Below are positions 11,770 to 22,272 of a stretch of DNA of 64,000 nucleotides, piece after piece (within the stretch, counting starts at the first letter, position 1; every line of letters begins with the position of its first letter). The stretch spans positions 151,084,166 to 151,148,165 of the forward strand of contig CM035152.1 of NCBI GenBank assembly GCA_020205615.1. Direction: 5' to 3'. Position numbers and translations under genes: made by a program. Under the pieces are notes generated by a model, which was not told the origin of the DNA, did no database searches, and was given only the letters and a program-made list of their open reading frames with translations. The stretch is from Panax quinquefolius (taxonomy: Eukaryota > Streptophyta > Magnoliopsida > Apiales > Araliaceae).

Positions 11770-12015
11770 CATCTGTGGCCTGTAGTGCATATATGGACTT
11801 GGTATGATTATGAGCAGGGATTAATCGGTATAATCATGACCGTAATGTTACAAATGATGTGGTAAAAGTCCTCATTGGCCCGTAGTACATTGATGGACAG
11901 TTGTTAGCATGATCATGACCATTGATGAATACACGAATATCCTTGGCCCGTATAGTGCATGGATAATGTGGTTGTGATACTAATGAATATCCTTGGCCAT
12001 AGTGCAGGGATGATG
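11770..12015 (+). repeat. Dispersed GGCCCGTAGTGCA motif array in LTR
   Basis: Four spaced copies of a TTGGCCCGTAGTGCA-like motif, each followed by ATGGA or GGGATGA, are about 60-80 bp apart. The same motif recurs in every other LTR of family I (4690-4930 inverted, 17450-17670, 19800-20050, 57880-58110 inverted) and of family II (33630-33830, 39750-39940, 62570-62710). Sharing between two LTR families suggests common ancestry or a conserved regulatory role. Confidence 0.75.
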
Positions 12016-13317
12016 TGGATTATTTATTAAGTTGAGTCCCAGCGATAAAAGTGATGAAAAACCTTTTAATCATAAAAGATAGTAGATTTTATTCTTTACT
12101 TAACTCTTTTAATGGATTGCTTGTTCCGCTGCAGTTAAATTTGATGTTTGTTATATTGTATCAGTTTAACACTGTTGAAGGCTAATGATAATTTATTTTG
12201 TATTATCTTAGTCATAATATTTCTTACTGGGCTAGTTGAGCTCACCCTTTTACTTTCATTGTTCTCTTCAGGAAATAAGAACGTAGCAGGGACTAGTCGG
12301 AGAACAGAGTGACAGTCCAGATAATAGCATTAGTAGTTCTCACTATTCTTTTAAATAATATTATAATAAATGTAATGAGGACTCAATTGAGTGTGAATAT
12401 TGTCTAGATGACAATATTTATATTAAAACTCACAACATATATTTTATCGTATTTTACACGACTGTTGTATAATTAAGTTGTATTTGAATTTTGTACCATG
12501 TATTTGGCGACTCAAGATAGGTGATGTATATCTATTTTGGGGGCGTCACACAAAGCATATCTCCAATTTTGTTTACTTTAGAAGGGAGAGATCAGGCTTT
12601 TTAAAAGGGTAACCAGATGTAATTTAGCAAAATAGTTTAGGGACAAAACAGACATTACATTTGGTTAAACCAACTTATTAAGAATGACTTATAAATCATT
12701 TTTAAATAAGTTACAAATTATTGCTTTTTTTTACTTATAAATCAACTTTAACAGTGGAAAATGACTTATGAGTTGGTTAAAGTCATATTGGGGCAGCAAT
12801 GACACCTATCCCACTCAATGGATGAAGTTTTCCTAAAGGACAAAAATGCCCACCCTTGTCATTGCCTGACCAACACATCAAACATTAGAGAACATAAAAC
12901 TTATGTAGAAGTGAACACATCCTAAATATGTGTACTCAAACAATAAGAATACCAGGAACAAGTTTATTTCTTCCTTACACAACCTATTTAACCAACATAG
13001 CCCCTATAAGGCATAGAGCCAGTAAGATAACTTCTTTAGACTTTTAGTAAACTCAACTTTTCCCTTAGATAGTATCACCCCGACAACCACTGTCCTTCTA
13101 TAAAGAGGCTCTCTGTAAATTTATACCCACTCTTGTTTTCTTTAAATTATAAACAAATAGAATTTGATTCCACACAACAAGTTTGGCCTTACAACTCTCA
13201 CACAAACAAGCCTCGATCCAACCTCTATGAATTGATTTAGTAACAAGAACTTTGAACTTCAATCAAGGATTTGGATCTTATCAATCTTCAAGTCACTGGA
13301 TTCAAGCTTATCAAGTC

Positions 13318-13342
13318 GTCGCCTAGTCGTCGACTAGGCGAC
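13318..13342. repeat. 25-base near-perfect palindrome in a GTCG-rich tract
   Basis: Two 12-base arms, GTCGCCTAGTCG and its reverse complement, are separated by a single T. Surrounding bases to about 13560 are unusually rich in GTCG, CGACT and GCGA words compared with the AT-rich neighbourhood. It could be a hairpin at a transposon end or a decayed GC-rich repeat. Confidence 0.7.
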
Positions 13343-14071
13343 GCTTAGTCGTCCGAGCGGTATAAAATTTCAAGGCATCGGGGCGACTTGGGTTCACTGC
13401 AGGAAGTCGAGCGATCTGCAGGCGATTCAGAAGACTTGGTTGTCTATTGAGCGACTTGGACGACGTGAGTGCTAAGCGGGTGACTTGCTAGAGTGGAAAC
13501 CCTATAAACCAAATCGATTGATCGAGCTGAGTCGCTTTATGGACGACTAGTCGGGCGCCTAATCCAGTCCAAGAAAAGGAATGAGATTGGAGAGAAATCC
13601 ATCTCAAGATCATAAATGGCACAAATTTTAGACTAAAGGAAGAAATAAGAGCTTACAAAATCCAACCACCACACCACCCCTGAAAGCTAAGAAAAAGAAA
13701 CTCATAAAACATATATAAATACTAGAGTTCCAAGAATATTAGTGACTCATTATATTGAGTACCTATTTATCGTATTGTAACCATTGTCTTAAATATTTTT
13801 TGATTAAAATTGGAAAATTAAAATAAGAAAAGTTGATGATTAATAATCTACTTCACTATTTATTGTTAAAGCTATTATTAAAGGTATAGCTTCAGCATAC
13901 AAATTTTTAAGCATAAACAAAATATTATGAATAAGACAACAACCATCACATGTTTCACTAAAAACCTTTCTGCTCTCACAAAATCCTTCCGCAAAATTTT
14001 CTCTTCATAGCTATTCCAAATTATAAGTTAAACTCGACAGACTGAAGAAATAGAAACAGTTGTATATGTAT

Positions 14072-14078
<7 letters not shown>

Positions 14079-14119
<41 letters not shown>
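14079..14119. repeat. (AT)n microsatellite
   Basis: About twenty uninterrupted AT repeats. It causes the run of Ile-Tyr residues in the minus-strand frame that crosses it. Confidence 0.95.
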
Positions 14120-14121
<2 letters not shown>

Positions 14122-14221
14122 TAGATGTTCTATTTCTTGAAATCTGGTATCTAAACCACTTCCACCACCAACCATAAGGTCCAGAAAATCTTATCCTTTG
14201 AAATGCTTCAAAGAACAATCA

Positions 14222-14541
14222 CTACAGGAACAATTCATCTCTATTAATTTCTATCACCATCGATATTAAACCTGTGAAAGTCCTTAAAGATATGTTGATA
14301 TCAGTCCTTACACATTTTTTTCTATTATACCCGTAACATTAAATATTTCATACTTTTCTTATTCTAATTCTCTCTCCATATTTAATAAGTATAATTAGTT
14401 ATATGCTAAAAATATTTAAATTGGAAAGTTAGAAAGTATAATTAATGACATATTATTATGGACAATTTTGCCATTTCATTCATCTTCTTAATATGTGTGA
14501 AAAGTCCACCAGAACTTTTATCCTGGGACGGAGGGAGTATA
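14222..14541. mobile_element. Stowaway-type MITE terminus joined to an inverted relative of the 2.6-kb repeat
   Basis: GGGACGGAGGGAGTA at 14526-14541 is the classic Stowaway (Tc1/mariner) terminal repeat next to a TA target. Bases 14222-14311 are the reverse complement of 2611-2690 and 3588-3665 (GATATCAACATATCTTTAAGG and beyond). Read in reverse, the MITE-like end TACTCCCTCCGTCCC is followed about 210 bp later by this shared block. In copies 1 and 2 a TACTCCCCTCCATCCC-like end lies only about 20 bp from it, so those copies look like internally deleted versions. The other MITE end was not found. Confidence 0.6.
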
Positions 14542-15626
14542 AAATATTTTTTGTTCTTAGTTATAAATTTGCCGTTAATTTTTAAAGTCAATTAAATATT
14601 TTTAAATTTAAATTTAAAATAATTTATTAAAAATTATGATGTAATAAAATTTTCAATAAATAATTTTTTAATAGTTTACAATATTAAAAAAAGTAATACT
14701 TATTTTAGGAAATTAATATTATCACATCAAAAATTTTACCCATATATTAGCCAATAAAAATTCCGCATACGCGTGAAAATATAAAAAAATAATATTAAAA
14801 TCTCAATTTATGCAAGGGGCCAAAAAAAATAGATCTTGTAGTTTCATAGCACTCAAAATAAACAACAATAGAAGCTAGTACCAAACAAAATATTACAATA
14901 ATGGTGACAACGATATCAACATACTTTAATGACAATTCCACATGATGGAATTTTTAAATTATTTAAATTTTTTGAATTAAAGTATTTTTAATTTTAATTA
15001 ATACAACAATAAATATTATAAATTATTTAAAAAGTATACTCATTGTAAGATTTATTGTTTCATAATTTTGATAAATCATCTCAATTTTAAATTTAAAAAT
15101 ATTATAAATTGACTTTTAAAAATGAATAATGTAATTTAAAATAGAGGTAGTACAGTACTATTATTTTTAGATTTTGGTATACTAAGCATCAAGTGCAATC
15201 AGAAATTAATTAGTGGGTTTTTTTTCGTGAATAGAATTGGTGTATTAGGACATTAATGTTTGGTGTGTTTTGAAAGTGTGAATGCAAGTTATGTTCATAC
15301 TATTTTGATGTTTTGCATTTGTAAGTTTGACTTTTTAACTAATCATTTTAATTTTGTATTTGAAAATATTTTAAATTAACTTTTAAAAATCAATAATAAT
15401 CAAATAATTTAAAACGGAAAGAGTACAAAATATAAAATGGTAATATAAATTTAACATAATACAATAATAATTATATACATAAATATTGTATGTCAAACAC
15501 AGTAACATAAAATTACAAAAAGATTGTATATAGCTAAATAAAGTGAGATCAATCTTGCTTGCGTATCCGGTTATTATGAAGGATATGTGGATAAATTTGA
15601 TTTTTAACATTTAATTGAAGATTTTG

Positions 15627-17932
15627 TGTAAGACCCCAACTTTTATGAATAAAAATGAATTTTCTATAAATATCATTTTTGAATATTATGGAATAAATTT
15701 GATATAATGTTATAGTTGTGAGTAATATTTATAAATTTTGCAAAGTACGCAAGTTATATAATATTCGATTGGTCGGAGAATATTAGTTTTAAACAGGGAA
15801 TATTCGTACGACTGCACAATCATTGGTGGACCCCTACAATGTAATTATTATTTGATTGAAAAACGACAAAAATATTTTTTATGAAAATAACGGCGGAAGT
15901 TTTACCGTTAACTGTTGAAACACACAGTGTTAAAAAATGCAGAGAATACGCGTGGTTTAAGTAGTAATACCTGCAGTATTGATTATTGATGCTTCGTGAA
16001 AAGTCATTCATTTTTATTCAATTATTGTCGATATTTTATATGTTATTAAATCAATAATTGAGATGACGGAGTTATTAATATTATTATTTGCATTATTAAC
16101 GATGTACAGAAGTTACTGCCATGAGGAGGTTTGGTCACCTAATTGCGGCTACCAATGGAGAAATCCTTATTGAAAGCCCTCTTTTCCAGAAACGACCAAT
16201 TCGATTAATAGTGTGAGTAATAATAATGATGATGAAGTTTTGTTTTATTAGTATTATTAATGTAATAAAATGAAAAAACTTTTTATATAAAAATGAATAC
16301 TTTTATAAAGTTATTCGTTTTATTAAATTAATAAAAATCTTTTTATATAAAATGCAGAATACTTTTATAAAGTTATTTGTTTTATTAGACAATAATTAGA
16401 ATATATTATATTTTATTATACATAGTGTTTTGCATAGTAAATTGCATAGTGTTTTGCATAGTAAAATCTTTTTATATATAATAGAATACTTTTTATAAAG
16501 TTATTCATTTTATTAGATTATAAATAGAATATATTATATTTTATTGTAAATCAATCTGGACCGCTTAATGGATTGGTTACTATTCACCCCATTCTTACAT
16601 AAATAGAAGCTCATTCCTTCATTATTTCTTACTTAATTCACTAAAACTCTGAGAGAGAAACTATAGAGAGAAAGAAGAAGTATTACTGTTACTTCACTAT
16701 CTAGATATCAAGTTTCTTTTTACTAGGTAGTGGGTATTTCTTTTCATATTCATGAAGAGAACTTCATTATTCCATTCTTTATTATTCTATTGGAATAACT
16801 TTGTATACGCTGGTCTACCCTATACTTGGTGAAATTCTTCATTATTCCATTATTTATTATTCTGCTGAATAACCTCTCTATGCTAAATATCGTATACATG
16901 GTGAAATTCTTTTGTTATTCCATTCTTTATTATTACATTTGGAATATCACATGCATGCGTTTTTACGCCGGACCTAGTTCCGTTATTTATTATTCTGTTG
17001 GAATAACCTGTCTATGCAAAGTACCGCATGCATGGTAATTTCTGTTGTTATTCCATTCTTTATTATTTTGTTGGAATATCCTGTCGGTGCGTGTTACTCC
17101 TGACCTGGGTCTGTTATTTATTATTCTGTTGGAATAACCTGTCTATTCAAAGTACCGCATACATGGTGATTTTTTTTGTTATTCCATTCTTTATTATACT
17201 CAGTTGGTTAAAGTTTTTACTTCTATACTCTATGAAATTAGTGGAATATCCGTGATATTTGCGCTTCATCCAGCATCTTTTCGTGGAAATATTCTTCTGA
17301 GCATTCTTAAATTTTACTCTACAAAGAAGTATCATGTTGACAATTTGGACGTTATTAGTTCCTGAATAAATTAATTCTTGAACTTGTTTTATTGAATTCT
17401 TATATCATTGTCATCATCCTCATATTTATATTTTATTGAAAGTCATCTGTGGCCTGTAGTGCATAGATGGACTTGGTATGATTATGACCAGGGATTATTC
17501 GGTGTAATTATGACCGTAATGTTACAAATGATGTGGTAAAAATCCTCATTGGCCCGTAGTGCATTGATGGACAGTTGTTGGCATGATCATGACCATTGAT
17601 GAATACACGAATATCCTTGGCCCGTAGTGCATGGATAATTTGTGGTTGTGATACTAATGAATTTCCTTGGTAGTAGTCAGTGGGGATGATGTGGATTATT
17701 TATTAAAATTTGAGTCCCAATGATAAAAGTGATGAAAACCTTTTAAATCATAAATGATAGTAGATTTTATTCTCTACTTGACTCTTTTAATGAATTAGTA
17801 TTCATTGCCGCAGCTTAAACTTGATGTCTATTATATTTTATCAGTTTAACACTGTTGAAGACTAATGATAATTTATTCTGCATTATCTTAGTCATAATAT
17901 TTCTTACTGGGCTAGTTGAGCTCACCCTTTTA
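15627..17932 (+). repeat. Element C 5' LTR, truncated at its 3' end
   Basis: It matches the LTR at 9850 from TGTAAGACCCC through the array (16770-17200) and the GGCCCGTAGTGCA motifs to CTAGTTGAGCTCACCC. It then breaks at 17931-17933. The TATA box near 16600 has lost its first base context (ACATAAATAG). Confidence 0.92.
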
Positions 17933-18268
17933 CCTTATTTGATACCGGGTCTACCCATTTTTTTATTTCTCCTACTTGTGCTCAACGTTTAAATTTGACT
18001 CTGGAGAAATTAGACTTTGACTTATCTGTTGAAACTTCGTTGGGAAAAACCTTCATTACATCCACTGTTTATAAGTCTTGTTTGGTTCAAATCGGTACCT
18101 TCACATTACCTGTCAATCTTATTTCATTGAAAATACTTGCATTTGACGTAATTCTAGGGATTGATTGGTTAACCACTCATCATGCAAAAATTGATTATTT
18201 TCGTAAGGTTGTTAGCTTTCATATTCCTAACCAACCTATTATGAGAATTCAAGCAACCAAACCATTAA
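17933..18268 (+). pseudogene. Element C aspartic protease fragment
   Basis: The frame from 17995 matches element B at 6509: LSVETSLGKTF, then AFDVILGIDWLTTHHAKIDY. This is the only internal coding DNA kept. The active-site Asp region just upstream reads LFDTGSTHFFIS, with DTG rather than the DTS of element B, so this fragment came from a copy with the usual motif. The frame runs on into LTR sequence after 18270 and is not a real protein end. Confidence 0.88.
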
Positions 18269-20566
18269 AATATTCGATTGGTCGGAGAATATTCATTTTA
18301 AACAGGGAATATTTGTATGACAGCACAATCATTCGTGGACCCCACAACGGAATTATTGTCGGATTGAGAAAACGACAAAAATATTTTTTATGAAAATAAC
18401 GGCGGAATTTTTACCGTTAACTGTTGAAACACCCGGTTTTAAAAGTACATGAATACACGTGGTTGTATAGTAGCACACGGTATTGATTATTGATGCTTAC
18501 GTGAGAAGTCATTCAGTTTTATTCAATTATTGTCGATATTTTATATATTATTAAATCAATAATTGAGATGACAGAGTTATTAATATTATTATTTGCATTA
18601 TTAACGATGTCTAGAAGTTCTGCCAAGGAGAGGTTTGGTCACCTAATTGCGCGCCAATAGGGAGAAATCCTTATTGGAAGGACCCCTCTTTCCAGGGAAC
18701 GACCTGGTCGATTAATAGTGTGAGTAATAATAATGATGAAGAAGTTTTGTTTTATTAGTATTATTAATGTAATAAAACAGAAAAGCTTTTTATATAAAAC
18801 ATAATACTTTTATAAAGTTATTCATTTTATTAGGCTAATAGTAAAATCTTTTTATATAAAAAATGTAATACTTTTATAAAGTTATCTGCTTTATTAGACA
18901 ATAATTAGAATATATTATATTTTATTATGCATAGTTTTTGCATAGTTTTTGCATAGTGTTTGCATAGTAAAATCTTTTTATATAAAATAGAATACTTTTA
19001 TAAAGTTATTCGTTTTATTAAATTATAAATAGAATATATTATATTTTATTATAAATCAATCTGGACCGTTCATGGATTAGTTACTATTCAGTCCATTCTT
19101 CTATAAATAGAAGCTCATTCCTTCATTATTTCTTACGATTTCACTGAAACTCTAGAGAGAGAAAGAAGAAGTATTATGCAACTTCACTACTCCAATATCA
19201 AGTTTCTTTTACAGTAAGGGGTATTTTTTTTTCATATTCATGAAGAGAACTTCTGTTATTCCATTCTTTATTATTCTCATTGGAATAACTCAGATATCTG
19301 GCCTACCCTATACTTGGTGAAATTCTTACATTATTCCATTATTTATTATTCATTTGGATAACCTATCTATATCTAAATACTTGTATACATGGTGAAATTC
19401 TTTTGTTATTCCATTCTTTATTATTTTGTTGAATATCACGTCTGCATGCGCTTTTCTGTGGGACTGGTTCTCATTATTTATTATTACATTGGAATAACTT
19501 TTTTACATGCAAAGTACCGCATGCTTGGTGATTTCTTTTGTTATTCCATTCTTTATTATACTCAATTGGTTAAAGTTTTTACTTCTATACTCTATGAAAT
19601 TAGTGGAATATCCTTGATATTTGCGCTTCATCCAGTATCTTTTCGTGAAAATATTCTTCTGAGCATTCTTAAATTTTACTCTACAAAGAAGTATCATGTT
19701 GACAATTTAGACGTTATTAGTTCCTGAATAAATTAATTCTTGAACTTGTTTTATTGAATTCTTATATCATTGTCATCATCCTCATATTTATATTTTATTG
19801 AAAGTCATCTGTGGCCTGTAGTGCATAGATGGACTTGGTATGATTATGACCAGGGATTATTCGGTGTAATCATGAACGTAATGTTACAAATGATGTGGTA
19901 AAAGTCCTCATTGGCCCGTAGTGCATTGATGGACAGTTGTTGGCATGATCATGACCATTGATGAATACACGAATATCCTTTGCCCGTTGTGCATGGATAA
20001 TTTGTGGTTGTGATACTAATGAATATTCTTGGCCTTAGTGCAGGGATGATGTGGATTATTTATTAAGCCGAGTCCCAGCGATAAAAGTGATGAAAAACCT
20101 TTTGAATCATAAAAGATAGTAGATTTTATTCTCTACTTGACTCTTTTAATGAATTGCATGTTCCGCTGCAGTTAAACTTGATGTCTATTGTATTTTATCA
20201 GTTTAACACTGTTGAAGACTAATGATAATTTATTTTGCATTATCTTAGTCATAATATTTCTTACTGGGCTAGTTGAGCTCATCCTTTCTTTCACTGTTCT
20301 CTTCAAGAAATGAGATCGTAGCCGGGACTAGTCGGGGAATGGAGTGACGGTCCAGATGATAGTATTAGTAGTCCTCACTATTCTGTTAAGTAGTGTGACA
20401 ATAAATGTAATGAGGACTTATTCTGAGAGTGGATATTGTCTAGAAGACAATAGTTGTATTAAAACTCACAGCTCTCTTGTTGTATATTAAAGATTGTATT
20501 TGTATTCTGTACCATGTATTTGGCGACTCAAAATAGGTGATGTATACCTATTTTGGGGGCGTCACA
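18269..20566 (+). repeat. Element C 3' LTR, truncated at its 5' end
   Basis: It enters the LTR at AATATTCGATTGG, about 115 bp from the normal start, and continues to GGGGGCGTCACA. It keeps a clean TATA box at 19102 and the internal array at 19250-19560. Confidence 0.92.
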
Positions 20567-21269
20567 TTTTGCCTCTTGAAATATTAAAAAAAATATTTTT
20601 TAATAAATGTATTTTTCTATATTTTATTGTAGTCGATCTTCTCATATATTTTATTGTAGTCGAAGTTCTCATATATTTTGTTGTAGTTGAATTATTATGT
20701 TTTAATCTCTGAAAAGACATTTTTTAAATACAACTTGTACTTTTTATTTATTTAATTGTGAAAACAATATTTTTTTTGGCTCTAGGCCATCAAAATCTCA
20801 AAAACGGTCTTGTCAACACGAGCGCGCACACAAAAATGACATGACCTGTTAACTTCTAGTTAACTTCTAGTCTACCTAAAAACCTGGAGACGTGCAGAAC
20901 TCTCTTTCGTTAGACATTGACATTCAACCTAATGCCCAAGTTAACAACACCAGCAAGTCACTGATAATATGCAACCTTGTAAGTTTGCCTCAACTACCAA
21001 GTAAAGCTTGATACCACCCACCACCTGTTTCTTCACTTTCAAAAAAATTAGTCTTGTTTTTTATACAAGTGCCAGCACAGGGTTGATCCTCCAAGAATCC
21101 ACTATAATGGCTAACTGCCATAGATTGATGCTTAACCACATTTAATCATGCCTAGACACCATCATACAAATACCCTACGTCTCTACAACTTGCAAGTATG
21201 CTTGAGTTTGCTTTCTAGTTAATTAGGAGAGCACCTTGTTCTTCTTTTTCTGTAATCTCTCTTTCTATC
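20567..21269. other. Intervening DNA between elements C and D, with a 27-bp tandem repeat
   Basis: Three copies of a 27-bp unit (TATATTTTATTGTAGTCGA plus eight bases) lie at 20618-20696. Nothing else is recognisable. This DNA joins directly to 50633 onward once element D is removed, as the CTATC duplication at 21265-21269 and 50628-50632 shows. Confidence 0.75.
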
Positions 21270-21896
21270 TGTTAACGCCAAGATCTCCTGCCACGTCCCA
21301 ATCACGTTAGACGCCTTGATCCTGCACAGTAAACACAATAAACACCACAAGCTTGACGGCTGTTCCGTCGGGGGATAGCTTAGGCGTGAGAGTCAGTATA
21401 CGTGTTCACAAGGTTAACAATGGAGGATGTAATGTCTAGTGTCTTGAGAGAGATAATAATTCTCAGTTGTGTGTATATGTGAATATGAATGAAGACATAC
21501 CTGTTTGCGAAGACCTCCTTGCTAGGTTATACTCTCTTTGCCCGGATTACCGTGCCACCCACTCTTGTCGACCCTGACATTTCGATCCGACGGGTCTGCC
21601 GACTGCATGTAGTCTATCTACTACTTTTGGTCACTGTTTCTACCGCCGGCCGGCTATGATCCCATCCACATTAATGCATGGCAGGTATTTTAGTCAACCG
21701 CCATACTTTTTCATCATTACAAGTCAAAGATAGAGATATTAAAATATCTAATGGGTTAGTCCAATGAACCGACCCGATTCTATAGGGTTAAATAGCCCAA
21801 TGACTTTCAAGGTTCAATAATAAAGGCCCAATAGATTAATTAAATGAGTAAGCCCAATTTACTCGGCCCAAGGAGGGGAAATATCATGACCCAACA
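21270..21896 (-). repeat. Element D 3' LTR (627 bp)
   Basis: On the minus strand it runs from TGTTGGGTCATG (21896) to TTGGCGTTAACA (21270). It matches the 5' LTR at 49999-50627 over its length with scattered small differences. A purine-rich tract (CTAGGGGGCAA on the minus strand, 21897-21912) sits just inside and is the likely polypurine primer. Confidence 0.93.
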
Positions 21897-22272
21897 TTGC
21901 CCCCTAGTTTTTTGTTGAACAGAATGTTTAATAGAAAACTATAAATGGTCCATGATATTTTACTAAAGGTCCATAGTAAGAAGTAATCGAGATGTACCCG
22001 GTTACTGTTCATGAGATAAAATGAGAGGAGAACGGAGGCCCAAATCAGAAAGGCCCTGCTTGATAAATATCTGGACCTGAAACTGGATGCTTCTCATTCA
22101 AATTCTAAATCATTACTAACATTTAATGTGCTTACCTTGTACATATAGCAAATCACAAGATAAAAGATAACTTTACCAAATTTGACAGTTTTACCTGCCC
22201 ATTTGAAATTCGAGCGCCTTTTGAGTTTTCTTCTCCTCGGAACTATTTGTCCTCCTCTGCGAACTGTCAAAA
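21897..22272. other. Element D non-coding stretch between the 3' LTR and the antisense ORF
   Basis: This stretch includes the minus-strand polypurine tract at its low end and no protein motif. Because the neighbouring ORF lies on the plus strand and begins at 22273, this stretch would be its promoter or leader. TATA-like words are present (for example ACATATAGC near 22141), but none is convincing. Confidence 0.5.

Larger units (their letters stand above)
5132..12550 (+). mobile_element. Element B: family I Ty3/gypsy chromovirus, 5' LTR lost
   Basis: Order: leader, gag, protease, RT, RNase H, integrase, chromodomain-like tail, polypurine tract, 3' LTR. The chromodomain-like C-terminus and long LTR fit the Tekay/Del group of chromoviruses; that lineage call is an inference. 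The leader starts about 115 bp downstream of where the primer binding site lies in element E, so both the primer site and the 5' LTR are gone. The five bases after the 3' LTR (CAAAG) do not match those before the inverted fragment at 4170 (ATGAT), which supports a rearrangement. Stops and shifts occur throughout. Confidence 0.92.
9850..12550 (+). repeat. Element B 3' LTR, family I, 2701 bp
   Basis: It starts TGTAAGACCCC and ends GGGGGCGTCACA. It contains, in order: an AT-rich U3 with repeated TTTTTATATAAAATG blocks (10520-10760), a TATA box at 10938, an imperfect array around 11100-11520, the repeated GGCCCGTAGTGCA motif (11770-12010), and a conserved CTAGTTGAGCTCACCC stretch near 12230. Other family I LTR pieces in the window are at 1917-2265, 4170-5131, 15627-17932, 18269-20566 and 57325-59878. 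Confidence 0.95.
12551..15626. other. AT-rich intervening DNA without a recognisable gene
   Basis: No protein domain is visible on either strand. Contents are a 25-base palindrome at 13318, an (AT)n microsatellite at 14079, an inverted relative of the 2.6-kb duplicated segment at 14222-14311, a Stowaway-type terminus at 14526-14541, and AT-rich sequence from 14540 to 15626. This may be the original locus DNA, or older transposons too decayed to name. Confidence 0.6.
15627..20566 (+). mobile_element. Element C: LTR-protease scrap-LTR derivative of family I, TSD TTTTG
   Basis: The outer ends are intact (TGTAAGACCCC and GGGGGCGTCACA) and flanked by a perfect 5-bp target duplication: TTTTG at 15622-15626 and 20567-20571. 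The 5' LTR is cut about 310 bp before its end and joined to protease coding DNA. After about 340 bp this is joined back into the LTR about 115 bp from its start. Both junctions share 3 bp (TAC and AAT) with the parent sequences. All of gag, RT, RNase H, integrase and both priming sites are missing. Confidence 0.93.

Noticed and set aside
4165..12555. Element B plus the inverted LTR as one insertion with a target duplication
   Set aside because: The five bases on the two sides (ATGAT and CAAAG) do not match, and the LTRs are in opposite orientation.
14219..14245. CACTACAGGAAC at 14223 as the left end of the CACTA element ending near 53650
   Set aside because: Only the first seven bases and a shifted AACAAT agree with the right end, and no subterminal CTACAACGTT motifs follow. 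It is also part of a block shared with the 2.6-kb repeat.
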